Positions 43,599-52,190 of a stretch of DNA of 64,000 nt are shown here, piece by piece. The position numbers and the translations under genes are program-made. The notes under the pieces are model-generated. The model did not search any database, was not told the DNA's origin, and was given only the letters and a program-made list of their open reading frames with translations. This stretch comes from Pseudomonas sp. CFBP 13711 (lineage in GTDB: Bacteria; Pseudomonadota; Gammaproteobacteria; Pseudomonadales; Pseudomonadaceae), in assembly GCF_014842265.1 (NCBI RefSeq), contig NZ_JACYVI010000002.1, positions 62,001 through 126,000 of the forward strand, read 5' to 3'. The number at the start of each line of letters is the position of its first letter. The first letter of the stretch is position 1.

Positions 43599-43700
43599 AA
43601 ATGTGTCCCTGACGGATACATCCACAAAAGCGCTTTATAGGAACTTGTAATCGAAGGATTTCGGTTGGTTTTCCAGCCGTAAGATCAGGAGCGATCAATA

Positions 43701-45674
43701 ATGAAATCCCTGAATCTGGGTATTCTCGCGCATGTCGATGCAGGCAAAACCAGCCTCACTGAGCGGATTCTTTTCGAAGCTGGAGCCCGGGTCTGTTTGG
43801 GCAGCGTAGATACAGGCAGCACATTCACTGACAGCCTTCTGCTTGAGCGTGAACGAGGCATTACGATCAAGTCGGCAGTTGCCTCTTTCGAGCTGAATGG
43901 GGTGCTTATAAATTTATTGGATACCCCTGGGCACCCGGATTTCATCGCCGAGGTGGAACGCGCGCTTGTCTTGTTGGACATTGCGATCATAGTGGTATCG
44001 GCGGTTGAACGCGTCCAAGCTCAAACCCGAGTTTTAGTAAACGCGCTAGAGCGAATGGAGATACCGTACGTATTCTTCATTAACAAAATTGATCGCAAAG
44101 GGGCAAGTTTTCAGCAAACCTTGGAAGCGCTCGGCACGCAGCTCAAGTGCCATCCGCTTGCCCTATGCGATGTGAAGAGTGCTGGGTCCAGCATGGCAGT
44201 CGTTGAGTACGACATGCCGCTCAGTTCGTGGATGCTGTCTCAATGGCTGGATGTACTTTGCGAGCATGATGATGTGTTGCTGCACGAATATGTCACAACC
44301 CCCAAACTCATCAATAAGGAGCGCCTTGAACAGGCGTTACGTACGCAGCTTGGCGATAACCTAGTAAATCCCGTGTTCGCTGGATCAGCTATCACTGGGG
44401 CTGGTGTCGCAGCAATGATCGAAGCGATCACGTATCTGGGGCCAATTAGGCATTGCAACGCTAATGCCCCCCTGAACGCATCAGTCTTCAAGATCGATAG
44501 AGGTTGGGGTGGTCACAAGCGCTTTCACCTAGTGATTCTTGCAGGGACGTTGCATCTAAGGCAAACCGTCGAAACTCCGCATGGCTCCTGCAGAGTCACC
44601 GGAATTTATGTGTCTGCAAGTGGTGGCCTACAATCCGCGAGGGAAGCCACTGCAGGTCAGATCGCATGTGTTATCGGGCTTGACGGCGTTCGCATTGGTG
44701 ATCGTATAGGCGTTTGCAGCGCGCGGGACGAAGGAGTGCATACCTTTACACCTCCTGCAATCGAAACACATGTATACGCAGCGTTGTCGATTCAGACCAA
44801 AGCACTTTGGGAAGCTCTGATCGCCCTGGCCGAGCAGGATCCGCTAATTGACCTGCGAAGGAATACTGCAGGTCAGATGTTCGTCTCGCTGTACGGAGAA
44901 GTACAGAAAGAGATCATCCAAGCTATCTTGCAGGATGAATATGCTATCCAGGCTAAGTTCGAAGAGAGCTCTGCAATCTGCGTCGAAGCATTGCTTGGCA
45001 CGGGGGAAGGACTTGAATCGCTTGGTGACCCTTCTAACCCATTTTTGGCTACGGTAGGGTTACATGTCACTCCGAGAGCACCTGGATCGGGACAAATATT
45101 TACCCGCAAGGTCCATGCCGGTTTAATGCCCGCGAGCTTTTACAAGGCGATCGAGGAGTCTGTTATCAAAACTCTCGGTGAAGGAAGACATGGATGGCCG
45201 GTATGCGACTGCGAGGTCACCCTGACGATGGTGGATTATGAATCCCCTTCAAGCACGGCTGCTGACTTTAGGCATCTCACGCCGCTCGTGCTAGCTGCAG
45301 CGATCGAACAGGCGGGCACCACAGTATGCGAGCCGCGAAGCCAGTTTCATATCGAGGTCCCCATAGCTCAGAGTGCATCGATCCAAACGCTACTGGCCAG
45401 GGCAGGGGCCATCACTACTGGCGCGACGATAAGCGAAGGAACGGTTCGGATCAAAGGCTCAATCGTCACAACTAAAATTTACAAACTGCAACATGAAATT
45501 CCCAACGTCACCAGCGGTCTCGGATTCATTGAAAGTGAATTCGCGGCTTATGCACCTGTTCCCGGAGCACCTCCTAGCCGTGATCGCAGCATGTCCAACC
45601 CTTACCATAGGCATGAATACCTGCGCCATATTAGGCTTGGGACTCGCATTGGCCAACCGGTTAACAGCGCCTGA
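43701..45674 (+). CDS. EF-G-like ribosomal protection protein (Tet(M)/OtrA type)
   Basis: 657 residues, ATG 43701 with AGGAG 9 bp upstream. The GTPase domain is complete: AHVDAGKT (10-17), RGIT (52-55), DTPGH (74-78), NKID (128-131). The opening LNLGILAHVDAGKTSLTERI and LGSVDTGSTFTDSLLLERER is typical of tetracycline ribosomal-protection proteins rather than housekeeping EF-G, and domains III-V (QTLLARAGAITTGATISEG, GLGFIESEFAAYAPVPG) follow. Such proteins use GTP to dislodge ribosome-bound inhibitors. It diverges from the peptide operon across a shared 420-bp control region, so the simplest reading is self-resistance against a ribosome-directed product; resistance to tetracyclines is the alternative. 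Confidence 0.88.
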   Translation: MKSLNLGILAHVDAGKTSLTERILFEAGARVCLGSVDTGSTFTDSLLLERERGITIKSAVASFELNGVLINLLDTPGHPDFIAEVERALVLLDIAIIVVSAVERVQAQTRVLVNALERMEIPYVFFINKIDRKGASFQQTLEALGTQLKCHPLALCDVKSAGSSMAVVEYDMPLSSWMLSQWLDVLCEHDDVLLHEYVTTPKLINKERLEQALRTQLGDNLVNPVFAGSAITGAGVAAMIEAITYLGPIRHCNANAPLNASVFKIDRGWGGHKRFHLVILAGTLHLRQTVETPHGSCRVTGIYVSASGGLQSAREATAGQIACVIGLDGVRIGDRIGVCSARDEGVHTFTPPAIETHVYAALSIQTKALWEALIALAEQDPLIDLRRNTAGQMFVSLYGEVQKEIIQAILQDEYAIQAKFEESSAICVEALLGTGEGLESLGDPSNPFLATVGLHVTPRAPGSGQIFTRKVHAGLMPASFYKAIEESVIKTLGEGRHGWPVCDCEVTLTMVDYESPSSTAADFRHLTPLVLAAAIEQAGTTVCEPRSQFHIEVPIAQSASIQTLLARAGAITTGATISEGTVRIKGSIVTTKIYKLQHEIPNVTSGLGFIESEFAAYAPVPGAPPSRDRSMSNPYHRHEYLRHIRLGTRIGQPVNSA

Positions 45675-45688
45675 TAGGTGTATGACGA

Positions 45689-46657
45689 TCATATTGTAGA
45701 GGCGTTACTGATTTCATTCAGTTGGCACAGTGCGTGCTGCGATAGTTGCAGCTGCGCGGCCCCCATGATCTCTAGCAATTGCTCAACAGTACTAGCGCCA
45801 ACCACTGGCGCAATTACAGCCGGACGTGAGAGCAACCAAGCGAGTGAGACTTGCGTACATGTCTTGCCGTATTCCTGAGCAACTCCACGCACGACCTCAA
45901 GAGTCCGCCAGTTCCTCTCATTGAAGTAGACGCTGCGCACTCCCTCCGCCCGTGGCGATCCCGGCAACTTCGCGTCGGGGTAATACTGACCGCAAAGAAA
46001 CCCCTTGGCCAATGGGTTGTATGGCAATAAACCTACACCCTCCGCAGCGCATAGCGATTGTAGTTCAGCCTCGACCCGGACGCGTTCAAGCAGGTTATAG
46101 CGTTCTTGGATGCTAACGTAACTGCTCCATCCGCAGTGTTCGCTGATCCCGAGCGACTTCATCAGTCGCCAAGCCTTGAAGTTGGAACATCCAGTGTAAC
46201 GAACCAGCCCTCGCTGGACGAGGTTGTCGAACGCCCGCAAGGTCTCTTCGACTGGAACGTCGTCATAATCATCATGCGCTTGATACAAATCGATGCAGTC
46301 GACCTGCAACCGGCGCAGCGAACCCTCAACTGCCTTTGTGATATGCCGCCAAGATAGTCCCTCTTCGTTTGGTCCGGGACCCATCCGCCCAGATACTTTT
46401 GTTGCCAACAACACATCGTGACGTTTGGCCGTGGTTTTCAACCAGCGTCCGACGAACTCCTCTGAAGCTCTGCCACCCACGCCATCGCCCAAAACTGGAT
46501 AGACGTCTGCGGTATCGATCAAATTGCCGCCTGCGTCGACATATGCGTCGAATAAACGATGTGATGTCGCTTCATCTACCCACCAATCACATTGAGCCGT
46601 TCCTAGCGCGATGGTGGAAACTTTCAGCCCCGAGTGGCCAAGGCGCCTGAAATTCAT
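45689..46657 (-). CDS. Aldo/keto reductase
   Basis: 322 residues, (beta/alpha)8 fold. Catalytic tetrad positions are visible: Asp in LIDTADVYP, Tyr in DVYPVLG, Lys in LLATKVSGR and His in YQAHDDYDD. It uses NADPH for reduction of aldehydes or ketones. It is convergent with the resistance gene (14-bp gap). It may be part of the cargo pathway or an independent passenger. Confidence 0.85.
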   Translation of the reverse strand: MNFRRLGHSGLKVSTIALGTAQCDWWVDEATSHRLFDAYVDAGGNLIDTADVYPVLGDGVGGRASEEFVGRWLKTTAKRHDVLLATKVSGRMGPGPNEEGLSWRHITKAVEGSLRRLQVDCIDLYQAHDDYDDVPVEETLRAFDNLVQRGLVRYTGCSNFKAWRLMKSLGISEHCGWSSYVSIQERYNLLERVRVEAELQSLCAAEGVGLLPYNPLAKGFLCGQYYPDAKLPGSPRAEGVRSVYFNERNWRTLEVVRGVAQEYGKTCTQVSLAWLLSRPAVIAPVVGASTVEQLLEIMGAAQLQLSQHALCQLNEISNASTI

Positions 46658-47106
46658 TGCTCACCTTCCTTGTCGCAGAGACTCCTAATGTTTGGCTGCA
46701 TTATAGCTGATACTTTTTCGTAGCCTTCTTTAGAGGGGTGCTAAAGCGAGAGGAAAAAAAGCGAGAGGCCCCTAGATTGCTTATGTAATTTACGCGGCGC
46801 TGGAACGAGAGCAACGCCAAACCATAGTGAGTTAGCCGCCTTCAAGAAGTCAGAGGGCGACGATGTCCCATCTTCTCTGGCCCCGACCTTGAGCCGCACT
46901 GGACCTTGGCCGATCAGCCCGGAGCAACCGGGCAGAGTTTAAAACCCTCCTAGCCACCGTTCGCGGATGCGTAAGCGCCGTTCTTACGTTTTGCAACTGA
47001 GGACCATAACCGCTGAATAGCACAAAGCTGAACTGAACTGAACGCATCGATTCGCGTTGAAGAGCCGTCTATGCTGTGACTGTTTGGTACATTTATAGGA
47101 GTTTAT
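46658..47106. other. Gene-free stretch between the reductase and arsH
   Basis: 449 bp with no convincing gene. It holds the divergent promoter regions of both genes. A 65-codon minus frame at 46850-47047 has no motif. Confidence 0.5.
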
Positions 47107-47820
47107 ATGCAAGACGCATTGCCGAACGTACACACCTCCCTGATCGATATTCCTTCGTTGGATCGACTGACGCCACGTGCACCCTCACTTCATAAACCTC
47201 GAATTCTTCTTCTTTACGGATCGACGCAAGATCACTCAATTAGCCGGTTAGCCACGCAAGAAGCAGCACGCCTACTGGAGGAGTTTGGAGCTGAAACCGA
47301 AATTTTCGATCCTTCAGGTCTTCCGTTACCGGACGAGGCGCTCGAGACCCATCCGAAAGTAACGAAGTTACGCGAGCTGATGGAGTGGTCTGAAGGACAG
47401 GTGTGGTGTTCTCCTGAGATTCACGGTGCTATGAGCGCGGTCTTCAAGGCCCAGATTGACTGGGTTCCTCTGGAGATAGGTACGGTACGACCGACCCAGG
47501 GAAAGACTCTCGCGGTGATGCAGGTATGCGGTGGCTCCCAATCATTTAACGTGGTGAATCAGCTACGAGTATTAGGCCGATGGATGCGGATGTTCACTAT
47601 TCCGAATCAGTCTTCCGTTGCCAGGGCGTTTACTGAGTTCGATGAAATAGGGCGTATGAAGCCGTCCTCGCACTACGACCGTTTAGTAGATCTTATGGAG
47701 GAGTTGATGAAGTTCACACTTCTCCTACGAGACAGGCAGGACTACCTCATTGATTGTTACTCCGGAAGAAAAGAGTCCGCTGAAGAGCTATCTAGGTTGC
47801 AGGCTGACAGGGATTGCTGA
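47107..47820 (+). CDS. arsH: Arsenical resistance flavoprotein ArsH
   Basis: 237 residues. An NADPH-dependent FMN reductase with the flavodoxin-like [20 protein letters not shown] phosphate-binding loop and the ArsH signatures [40 protein letters not shown] and [17 protein letters not shown]. It oxidises trivalent organoarsenicals or reduces quinones/metal ions. Here it lacks arsR, arsB and arsC neighbours. GGAG lies 6 bp before the ATG. It is the last gene before the right end of element 2. Confidence 0.92.
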   Translation: MQDALPNVHTSLIDIPSLDRLTPRAPSLHKPRILLLYGSTQDHSISRLATQEAARLLEEFGAETEIFDPSGLPLPDEALETHPKVTKLRELMEWSEGQVWCSPEIHGAMSAVFKAQIDWVPLEIGTVRPTQGKTLAVMQVCGGSQSFNVVNQLRVLGRWMRMFTIPNQSSVARAFTEFDEIGRMKPSSHYDRLVDLMEELMKFTLLLRDRQDYLIDCYSGRKESAEELSRLQADRDC

Positions 47821-48197
47821 AAGACGACTGGCATACTGAAACGACCCAGATATCTAAACGAACCTAAGTGATCTCTCTTGGCCGGCTGCTGCCGTTCACC
47901 AGAGGCAGCTTTGGGTCGTCTTCTGCCGGTGATGATCAAGAAGCGTGCTGGTCGAATCCAGCCCAAAGGACTGGTCAGGTCGAATGCAAACGGGCGGGCA
48001 AGTCTGTGCAACTACCCGGCCAGAAACTCGATTGCCGCGTGGAGTCCTGCGATGCCCCTCCATGCCTGATCCTTGGAGCCACATGGATAGCGGATGTGCA
48101 GAGCCCGATTAACGTGGTCGACGACCACCTCAAAAACAAAAAAACGTGAAAAAAGTTACCTAGCCTAACCACCTGTATTCTCAAGAAAAAATCTTAT
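47821..48197. other. Gene-free stretch at the right end of element 2
   Basis: No convincing gene. A GGCAG...CTGCC pair near 47901-47925 resembles intergenic palindromes of pseudomonads but is single. Confidence 0.45.
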
Positions 48198-48221
48198 CTA
48201 ACTGTTAGTAAAGCCCCAGAA
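48198..48221 (-). repeat. Element 2 right terminal inverted repeat
   Basis: Read inward on the minus strand: TTCTGGGGCTT, then TACTAACAGTTAG. It abuts rulB codon 14. Confidence 0.8.
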
Positions 48222-48223
48222 GA

Positions 48224-48265
48224 ATTGCAGTCGATCAGCGCAAAGACGGGCTCAGGCTTTGTCAT
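48224..48265 (-). pseudogene. rulB: rulB 5' fragment (codons 1-14)
   Basis: MTKPEPVFALIDCN, the conserved N-terminus of RulB with the first catalytic aspartate. The ATG overlaps the rulA stop (ATGA), the usual umuDC coupling. It is cut by element 2 and continues at 27748. Confidence 0.93.
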
Positions 48266-48381
48266 GATCGCGAACGCTGAATCACCACGCCCCAGATCAC
48301 CCGATCGGCCGGTACGTGAAAGAAGTAAAGACGCAGCTTTTCGGCGCCGGCCGACGATGGGCCAAGAAAGGTGACGCTCAT
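48262..48381 (-). pseudogene. rulA: rulA (umuD-like) with internal deletion
   Basis: A 39-codon frame starting MSVTFLGP and ending DRVIWGVVIQRSRS. RulA/UmuD is normally about 140 residues with a Ser/Lys self-cleavage dyad; both catalytic residues and the cleavage site are absent. The first roughly 26 and last roughly 13 residues are joined in frame, so an internal deletion of about 100 codons has occurred. The start and the coupling to rulB are preserved. Confidence 0.8.
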
Positions 48382-48404
48382 GATGCAAGCCTTGCCGTGA
48401 ATAA

Positions 48405-48420
48405 CTGTACATATATACAG
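48405..48420. promoter_or_regulatory. LexA-binding SOS box of rulAB
   Basis: CTGTACATATATACAG, a perfect CTG-N10-CAG LexA operator, 23 bp before the rulA ATG. It still drives a now broken operon. Confidence 0.85.
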
Positions 48421-48738
48421 TTAACGTTCTAGCCTGCCTCCGGTCAATGTACTGTGTAGGAATTTTCGACGGGTGACCGTAGGTGCGGACGCTACTCGAT
48501 CTACGAGTCTGCGGACCGTTGCTCTGAGGGGCTTGTGCCAGAGCAGTTGGTCATTAATGGATACGACTTTTGGCTGATCGAGCTTACGATGTCGCGCCGG
48601 CGGCTCGTATTGAGGGTATGGCGATGTGCGGCACGCCGGCGGGACAATTCGCTGGGTTCGAAGTGTGACGGAAGTGGGAAATGTGAGGAATCAGGGGTTG
48701 CGAATACAAGTCAAACTTACACATATAGGGAAAACAAG
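48421..48738. other. Stretch between the SOS box and the small lipoprotein gene
   Basis: 318 bp with no recognised gene. A frame from 48535 runs into the lipoprotein in phase but has no family-like start. Confidence 0.5.
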
Positions 48739-48888
48739 ATGAAATCTGGGATGCTGGCTTTACTGGTCATTGCAGTCGCTATGCTGTCGGGGTGTAACCA
48801 CTTTAGCCAAGGCGATTATCGGGGCATACACAGAGCCGGAACCATTCCTTGCAATGGCACACCGCCGAATCAGCCAGGATGTTATTGA
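48739..48888 (+). CDS. Small putative lipoprotein
   Basis: 49 residues: a signal with lipobox LSGC (MKSGMLALLVIAVAMLSGCN), then a short polar tail GIHRAGTIPCNGTPPNQPGCY. A GGGAAAACAAG leader precedes ATG 48739. Envelope-associated by inference; no family recognised. An 8-bp hairpin (GAAGGCAC/GTGCCTTC) follows the stop. Confidence 0.55.
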   Translation: MKSGMLALLVIAVAMLSGCNHFSQGDYRGIHRAGTIPCNGTPPNQPGCY

Positions 48889-49140
48889 AGGCACACGTGG
48901 TGCCTTCATTCGCAGCAAGATGAATGCATTCAACCGGCTCATGCAACTCATGTCGACGAGCTCGTCGAGGTTTTACTGCAATATCGTTTCGACGAGCCTC
49001 GGCGCTTTCATCGGGGAGGCTATACCCAGCTCGGCAGAACAACTAGCCTGCCGCTGGGAAAGGATAAGGCAATTTCGGCCACGATGAGTACCGAGCCTGA
49101 AGTTCAGCTCATCACAGCAGACTCTCCCTGTTCAGGATAA
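48889..49140. other. Intergenic, hairpin then nothing recognised
   Basis: Begins with the GAAGGCAC/GTGCCTTC hairpin near 48887-48907. No further gene seen. Confidence 0.45.
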
Positions 49141-49560
49141 TTAGTACAGATTGTCGACTTTTCGCTTTTCCAGGGTGTAGGTTTTCAGATCAATCTCGTT
49201 AGCTGAAAGCTTGGCGTCAAGACGATCCATGTCCCGGCGCTTCAAGCTGGCTACATGAGCTTTTGATGCCTGATAGTTGATGGACTCAGCTGCGTCGTAG
49301 CCACTGACAGGATCCCAGATAATGGACAATGGCCACAGCAGCAGGTTGACAACGCCGTAGCCGTAAGCGCGCCCGTAGAACGATCCACCGCCAGGCAGGA
49401 GGCCCAGTCCTGCGGCCAGGCCTGGACTTTTTTCTTGAACGTCAAGATGGTTGGCGCGATAGCCAGCCAGTTCAGATTCCTGCGTGTGATCCAAACCGGA
49501 GGCACAGCCAGCAGTCAAAACTAACAGAACGGCTGCTGACAAGTTGCGAAGAGCGTACAT
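49141..49560 (-). CDS. Putative lipoprotein, conserved hypothetical
   Basis: 139 residues. Signal peptide with lipobox LTAGC (about residue 19), a glycine-rich hydrophobic segment (SPGLAAGLGLLPGGGSFYGR, then YGYGVVNLLLWPLSIIWDP) that could insert in a membrane, and a helical charged C-terminus. I do not recognise a named family. Monocistronic. Confidence 0.7.
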   Translation of the reverse strand: MYALRNLSAAVLLVLTAGCASGLDHTQESELAGYRANHLDVQEKSPGLAAGLGLLPGGGSFYGRAYGYGVVNLLLWPLSIIWDPVSGYDAAESINYQASKAHVASLKRRDMDRLDAKLSANEIDLKTYTLEKRKVDNLY

Positions 49561-49942
49561 CTGAATTCCCTATATAAATAATGCTCAGCCAGAGCTGGAA
49601 CTGAGCGCCGCGCATTGTACACACTTAAATCGCCCATAGATGGCCTAATGCTACATTTCTCTTACTGCTCATATAAGGTGCGATCCCCCCTGCCCGTCCG
49701 CGCATCGAAAAGGGGGTGTCCGTTAAGTGCCAACTCTCTGTATGGGGTACATCGCCCTCTGAACCATTGCAAGCAGTCGGAGCAACAGGCTGGCCCCAGT
49801 TTCCAACTTGCTGGCGGTTCAGGTGCACTGCGCGGGTCATGAAGCAGAAGAGAAGCGGCCTGGCCCTGGCTGGCCATGACGATAAAGTTCTTGTGTACCT
49901 CGCCGATAGGTACACATTCCCCCGTAAGCCATGGAGCATTGG
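49561..49942. other. Intergenic, no gene recognised
   Basis: About 380 bp; frames on both strands overlap each other and lack motifs. Presumably the promoters of the flanking divergent genes. Confidence 0.45.
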
Positions 49943-50443
49943 ATGTTTAATCCACGTGAGGCAGAACTAGACCATCTGTACAACCGGGTCGTCCTGCTAA
50001 CTATCGCATGCTGTGTTTTATTAGCATTTGCCGCGATGGCTAGAAACGAAGGTTTCACCTACGCAGCCCTTCAGTGGAATGGGGCCCAAGTGACCGGCAC
50101 GGTGACGCAGCTGGAGGAAATCCCGAGAAACCGACTTGCTAACATCGTCCACTACCGTTACGTGGACCAAGATAACCGACCTCACGAAGGGCAATACCTG
50201 GACACTGGATGCGGCGAGAGGGAAAACTGCGGAGTAGACGAAGGCGTCACCCTGATCTATTCGCGTTGGTTTCCGGAGTACAGCGCCGTCGCAGCCAACG
50301 TCCGTAGCTTTCGGCCGGGTTTTTACATCATGAGCGGCGGCGTACTGATTTCGCTGCTCTTCTTCGGAATTTCCTTCTGGACGCTCGGTCGCATCAGCGC
50401 CATGAAGCGAGATGACGCACAGCACCTCCATACGAAATACTGA
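49943..50443 (+). CDS. DUF3592 membrane protein
   Basis: From ATG 49943 (GGAG 6 bp upstream; an ATG at 49931 adds four residues) it is 166 residues. One N-terminal helix (VVLLTIACCVLLAFAAMA), a beta-rich extracytoplasmic domain with the DUF3592 pattern VTGTVTQLEE...VHYRYVDQDNRPHEGQYLDT...IYSRWFPEYSAV, and a C-terminal helix (YIMSGGVLISLLFFGISFW). Function unknown. Confidence 0.75.
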   Translation: MFNPREAELDHLYNRVVLLTIACCVLLAFAAMARNEGFTYAALQWNGAQVTGTVTQLEEIPRNRLANIVHYRYVDQDNRPHEGQYLDTGCGERENCGVDEGVTLIYSRWFPEYSAVAANVRSFRPGFYIMSGGVLISLLFFGISFWTLGRISAMKRDDAQHLHTKY

Positions 50444-50506
50444 GCGTCAGCCTCGAATACTGAGCAACGATCTCGGTGATTTTCGGGTGCGCTGCGGTGG
50501 AACTGA

Positions 50507-50848
50507 CTATTTCGAGCCGTAATTCTTGCACATGTCTTTGGCGACATACGCCCCCATTGGGGAGTGCATCAAGTTGTCGGCCATGCTGCTAACCTTGAAT
50601 TTATAGGCAGGGTCAGATTTGATTTTTCTCACTTCCGCCTTTGTTGCCTCATCAATGGTGGAATCCGATGCCATGGCGTTCTCAACATCGCTCTTCATGC
50701 CAGGATTCGCGTTATTGCAGACCTGCTCCATTGCAACCAGCACTACAAGGCCTTGCTGCTTTTCATCTTCCGGGCTCGCGAAAGAGTTGCCGGCATAGCC
50801 CAACAGGGCCAGACAAAGCGGCAGAGCAGACATTCTGATCGACGACAT
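50507..50848 (-). CDS. Exported hypothetical protein
   Basis: 113 residues with a cleavable signal (MSALPLCLALLGYAGNSFAS) and a small helical domain with two cysteines (QVCNNA and KDMCKNYG) likely to form a disulfide in the periplasm. Family not recognised. Confidence 0.65.
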   Translation of the reverse strand: MSSIRMSALPLCLALLGYAGNSFASPEDEKQQGLVVLVAMEQVCNNANPGMKSDVENAMASDSTIDEATKAEVRKIKSDPAYKFKVSSMADNLMHSPMGAYVAKDMCKNYGSK

Positions 50849-50975
50849 TCAAAAACTCCCTATTGATAGAAACTTCGGCCCGCACGCTGGCAGCCAAAGC
50901 GACTCGCACCTTATCGCGCACCAAAACCCGTCAGACCAAGCTATCCGCCACCGTCGGAAACAATCATCAGGCTAA

Positions 50976-51347
50976 CTACTCAGGCTTGGCGTCCGGTATC
51001 CACAATGAGCACGCTGATGCAGATTGTGCGATCAACCAGTCGTGATCCCGTTTCCCGAATGGTCGCGGCATTCCCGCAGATATCCGAAGCGCCATATTGT
51101 AGGAGCCCGACACCTCAGTGGGTATAGGGGTCGCCTCACCCAACTTCGAATTGGTTTTAAGTCCGTTTATCGCGCCTTGAAGGGCGAGCGCTTGCTTGAA
51201 CGTATCGGAGGTTTCTTCGATTATCGAAACAACGACGGACGCTGCGTTTGAGCAGCGATCCATTTTTGCCCATTGTTTCATCTGTGCTTCATCAGCCCAT
51301 GCAGCGGCAGAGGCCGCGAGCAGCATAAAACCAATCCAGTAGCGCAT
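50976..51347 (-). CDS. Exported hypothetical protein
   Basis: 123 residues. Signal peptide MRYWIGFMLLAASAAAWADE, then a helical domain with two cysteines (DRCSNAASV and SASACSLW). It resembles the neighbouring exported protein in size and layout, but sequence similarity is low. Function unknown. Confidence 0.65.
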   Translation of the reverse strand: MRYWIGFMLLAASAAAWADEAQMKQWAKMDRCSNAASVVVSIIEETSDTFKQALALQGAINGLKTNSKLGEATPIPTEVSGSYNMALRISAGMPRPFGKRDHDWLIAQSASACSLWIPDAKPE

Positions 51348-51603
51348 AGCTCGAATCCTTTCAGTAAGCAGGCCGCTTTAATACCTTAATTCAGCCCCTA
51401 TCGCCACCGGCCCTTCGGAAGCAAATCGTCGAGGCCTCCGCGAAGATGCTGTCTGGTGAGCCTGAAACCTGCGCATCAGAAAATCATGGGCGGGGCTGTA
51501 AAAAAGCCTCGCCGAGCATCGACCGAATTGCCAGTTCAGTGAGCTCAGAGATGACGTGTCTGCAACAATGAAGTCAGGATGAGCCCCGAAAATCTCCAGA
51601 CAT
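51348..51603. other. Intergenic between the exported protein and tRNA-Pro
   Basis: No gene recognised. No copy of the tRNA 3' end is present here or elsewhere in the window. Confidence 0.5.
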
Positions 51604-51632
51604 GAAAAAGCCCAACCTGAGAAGATTGGGCT
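51604..51632 (-). terminator. Rho-independent terminator of tRNA-Pro
   Basis: Stem AGCCCAA/TTGGGCT followed by TTTTT on the minus strand, 17 bp past the tRNA 3' end. Confidence 0.8.
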
Positions 51633-51648
51633 AAGTCATTGAAAAATA

Positions 51649-51725
51649 TGGTCGGGACGGAGTGATTCGAACACTCGACCCCTAGCACCCCATGCTAGTG
51701 CGCTACCGGACTGCGCTACGCCCCG
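51649..51725 (-). tRNA. tRNA-Pro (anticodon GGG)
   Basis: 77 nt from CGGGGCGTAGCGC to the encoded CCA. Acceptor stem CGGGGCG/CGTCCCG (one G-T pair), anticodon stem CTAGC/GCTAG with loop ATGGGGT, so the anticodon is GGG, and TTCGAAT T-loop. It reads CCC and CCU proline codons. The order tRNA-Pro, MerR, ihfA, pheT is conserved in pseudomonads, and the 3' side of this tRNA is a known island insertion site. Confidence 0.96.
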
Positions 51726-51833
51726 ACTAGGCGTTACTCACTGCTACTTCTGTGTTAAGGGTTCTTGCGAAAGCGTCGAGGAATATACCCTAAGCTTTTG
51801 AATGATGGAAGTATTTCGGCTTACCACGTGAAG

Positions 51834-52190
51834 TCATTTACGCAGCACGACCAGCACATCTTCCAGCTCGACAATCATCTGTTTGATCAGCTGCTTGTAC
51901 TGCAGCGAATCATCCTTGACCTCATCGCTGGACATGCGCAACCGCGCGCCGCCAATGGTGAAGCCCTGATCGTAAAGCAGCGCGCGGATCTGGCGGATCA
52001 TCAGCACGTCCTGTCGCTGATAATACCGACGGTTTCCGCGGCGCTTGACCGGGTTGAGTTGAGGAAACTCCTGCTCCCAATAACGCAGAACGTGCGGTTT
52101 GACCGCGCAGAGCTCGCTGACTTCACCAATGGTGAAGTAGCGTTTGCCGGGGATAGGCGGTAGCTCGTCGTTATGACTTGGTTCCAGCAT
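51834..52190 (-). CDS. MerR-family transcriptional regulator
   Basis: 118 residues from ATG 52190 (GAGG upstream). [23 protein letters not shown] (about 17-36), wing [20 protein letters not shown], then a short helical dimer segment. No effector domain or metal cysteines. It overlaps the ihfA end and is co-transcribed with the translation operon. Conserved in Pseudomonas; target unknown. Confidence 0.9.
   Translation of the reverse strand: MLEPSHNDELPPIPGKRYFTIGEVSELCAVKPHVLRYWEQEFPQLNPVKRRGNRRYYQRQDVLMIRQIRALLYDQGFTIGGARLRMSSDEVKDDSLQYKQLIKQMIVELEDVLVVLRK

Larger units (their letters stand above)
27750..48221. mobile_element. Element 2: recombinase-trio element inserted in rulB codon 14, carrying the peptide operon
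   Basis: About 20.5 kb bounded by rulB on both sides (codons 14-40 at the left, codons 1-14 at the right). Ends read inward as TTCTGGGGCTT followed by a GTTAG block, at 27750-27772 and 48221-48198. The recombinase module is at the left end, reading inward, so it lies back to back with module 1. Cargo: a palindromic mini-element, the peptide operon and its exporter, an EF-G-like resistance gene, an aldo/keto reductase and arsH. The target core is short (CAA shared at both junctions). Confidence 0.85.

Noticed and set aside
48194..48412. 72-codon minus-strand frame starting MYSYSRQG
   Set aside because: Its first part is out of frame with rulA and its last part is the rulB start plus the element end. 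The real units are the rulA and rulB fragments.
51604..51725. Direct attachment of elements 1 or 2 at tRNA-Pro
   Set aside because: Both elements have ends inside rulB, and no second copy of the tRNA 3' end is visible in the window. An older island joining at this tRNA cannot be excluded from this sequence.
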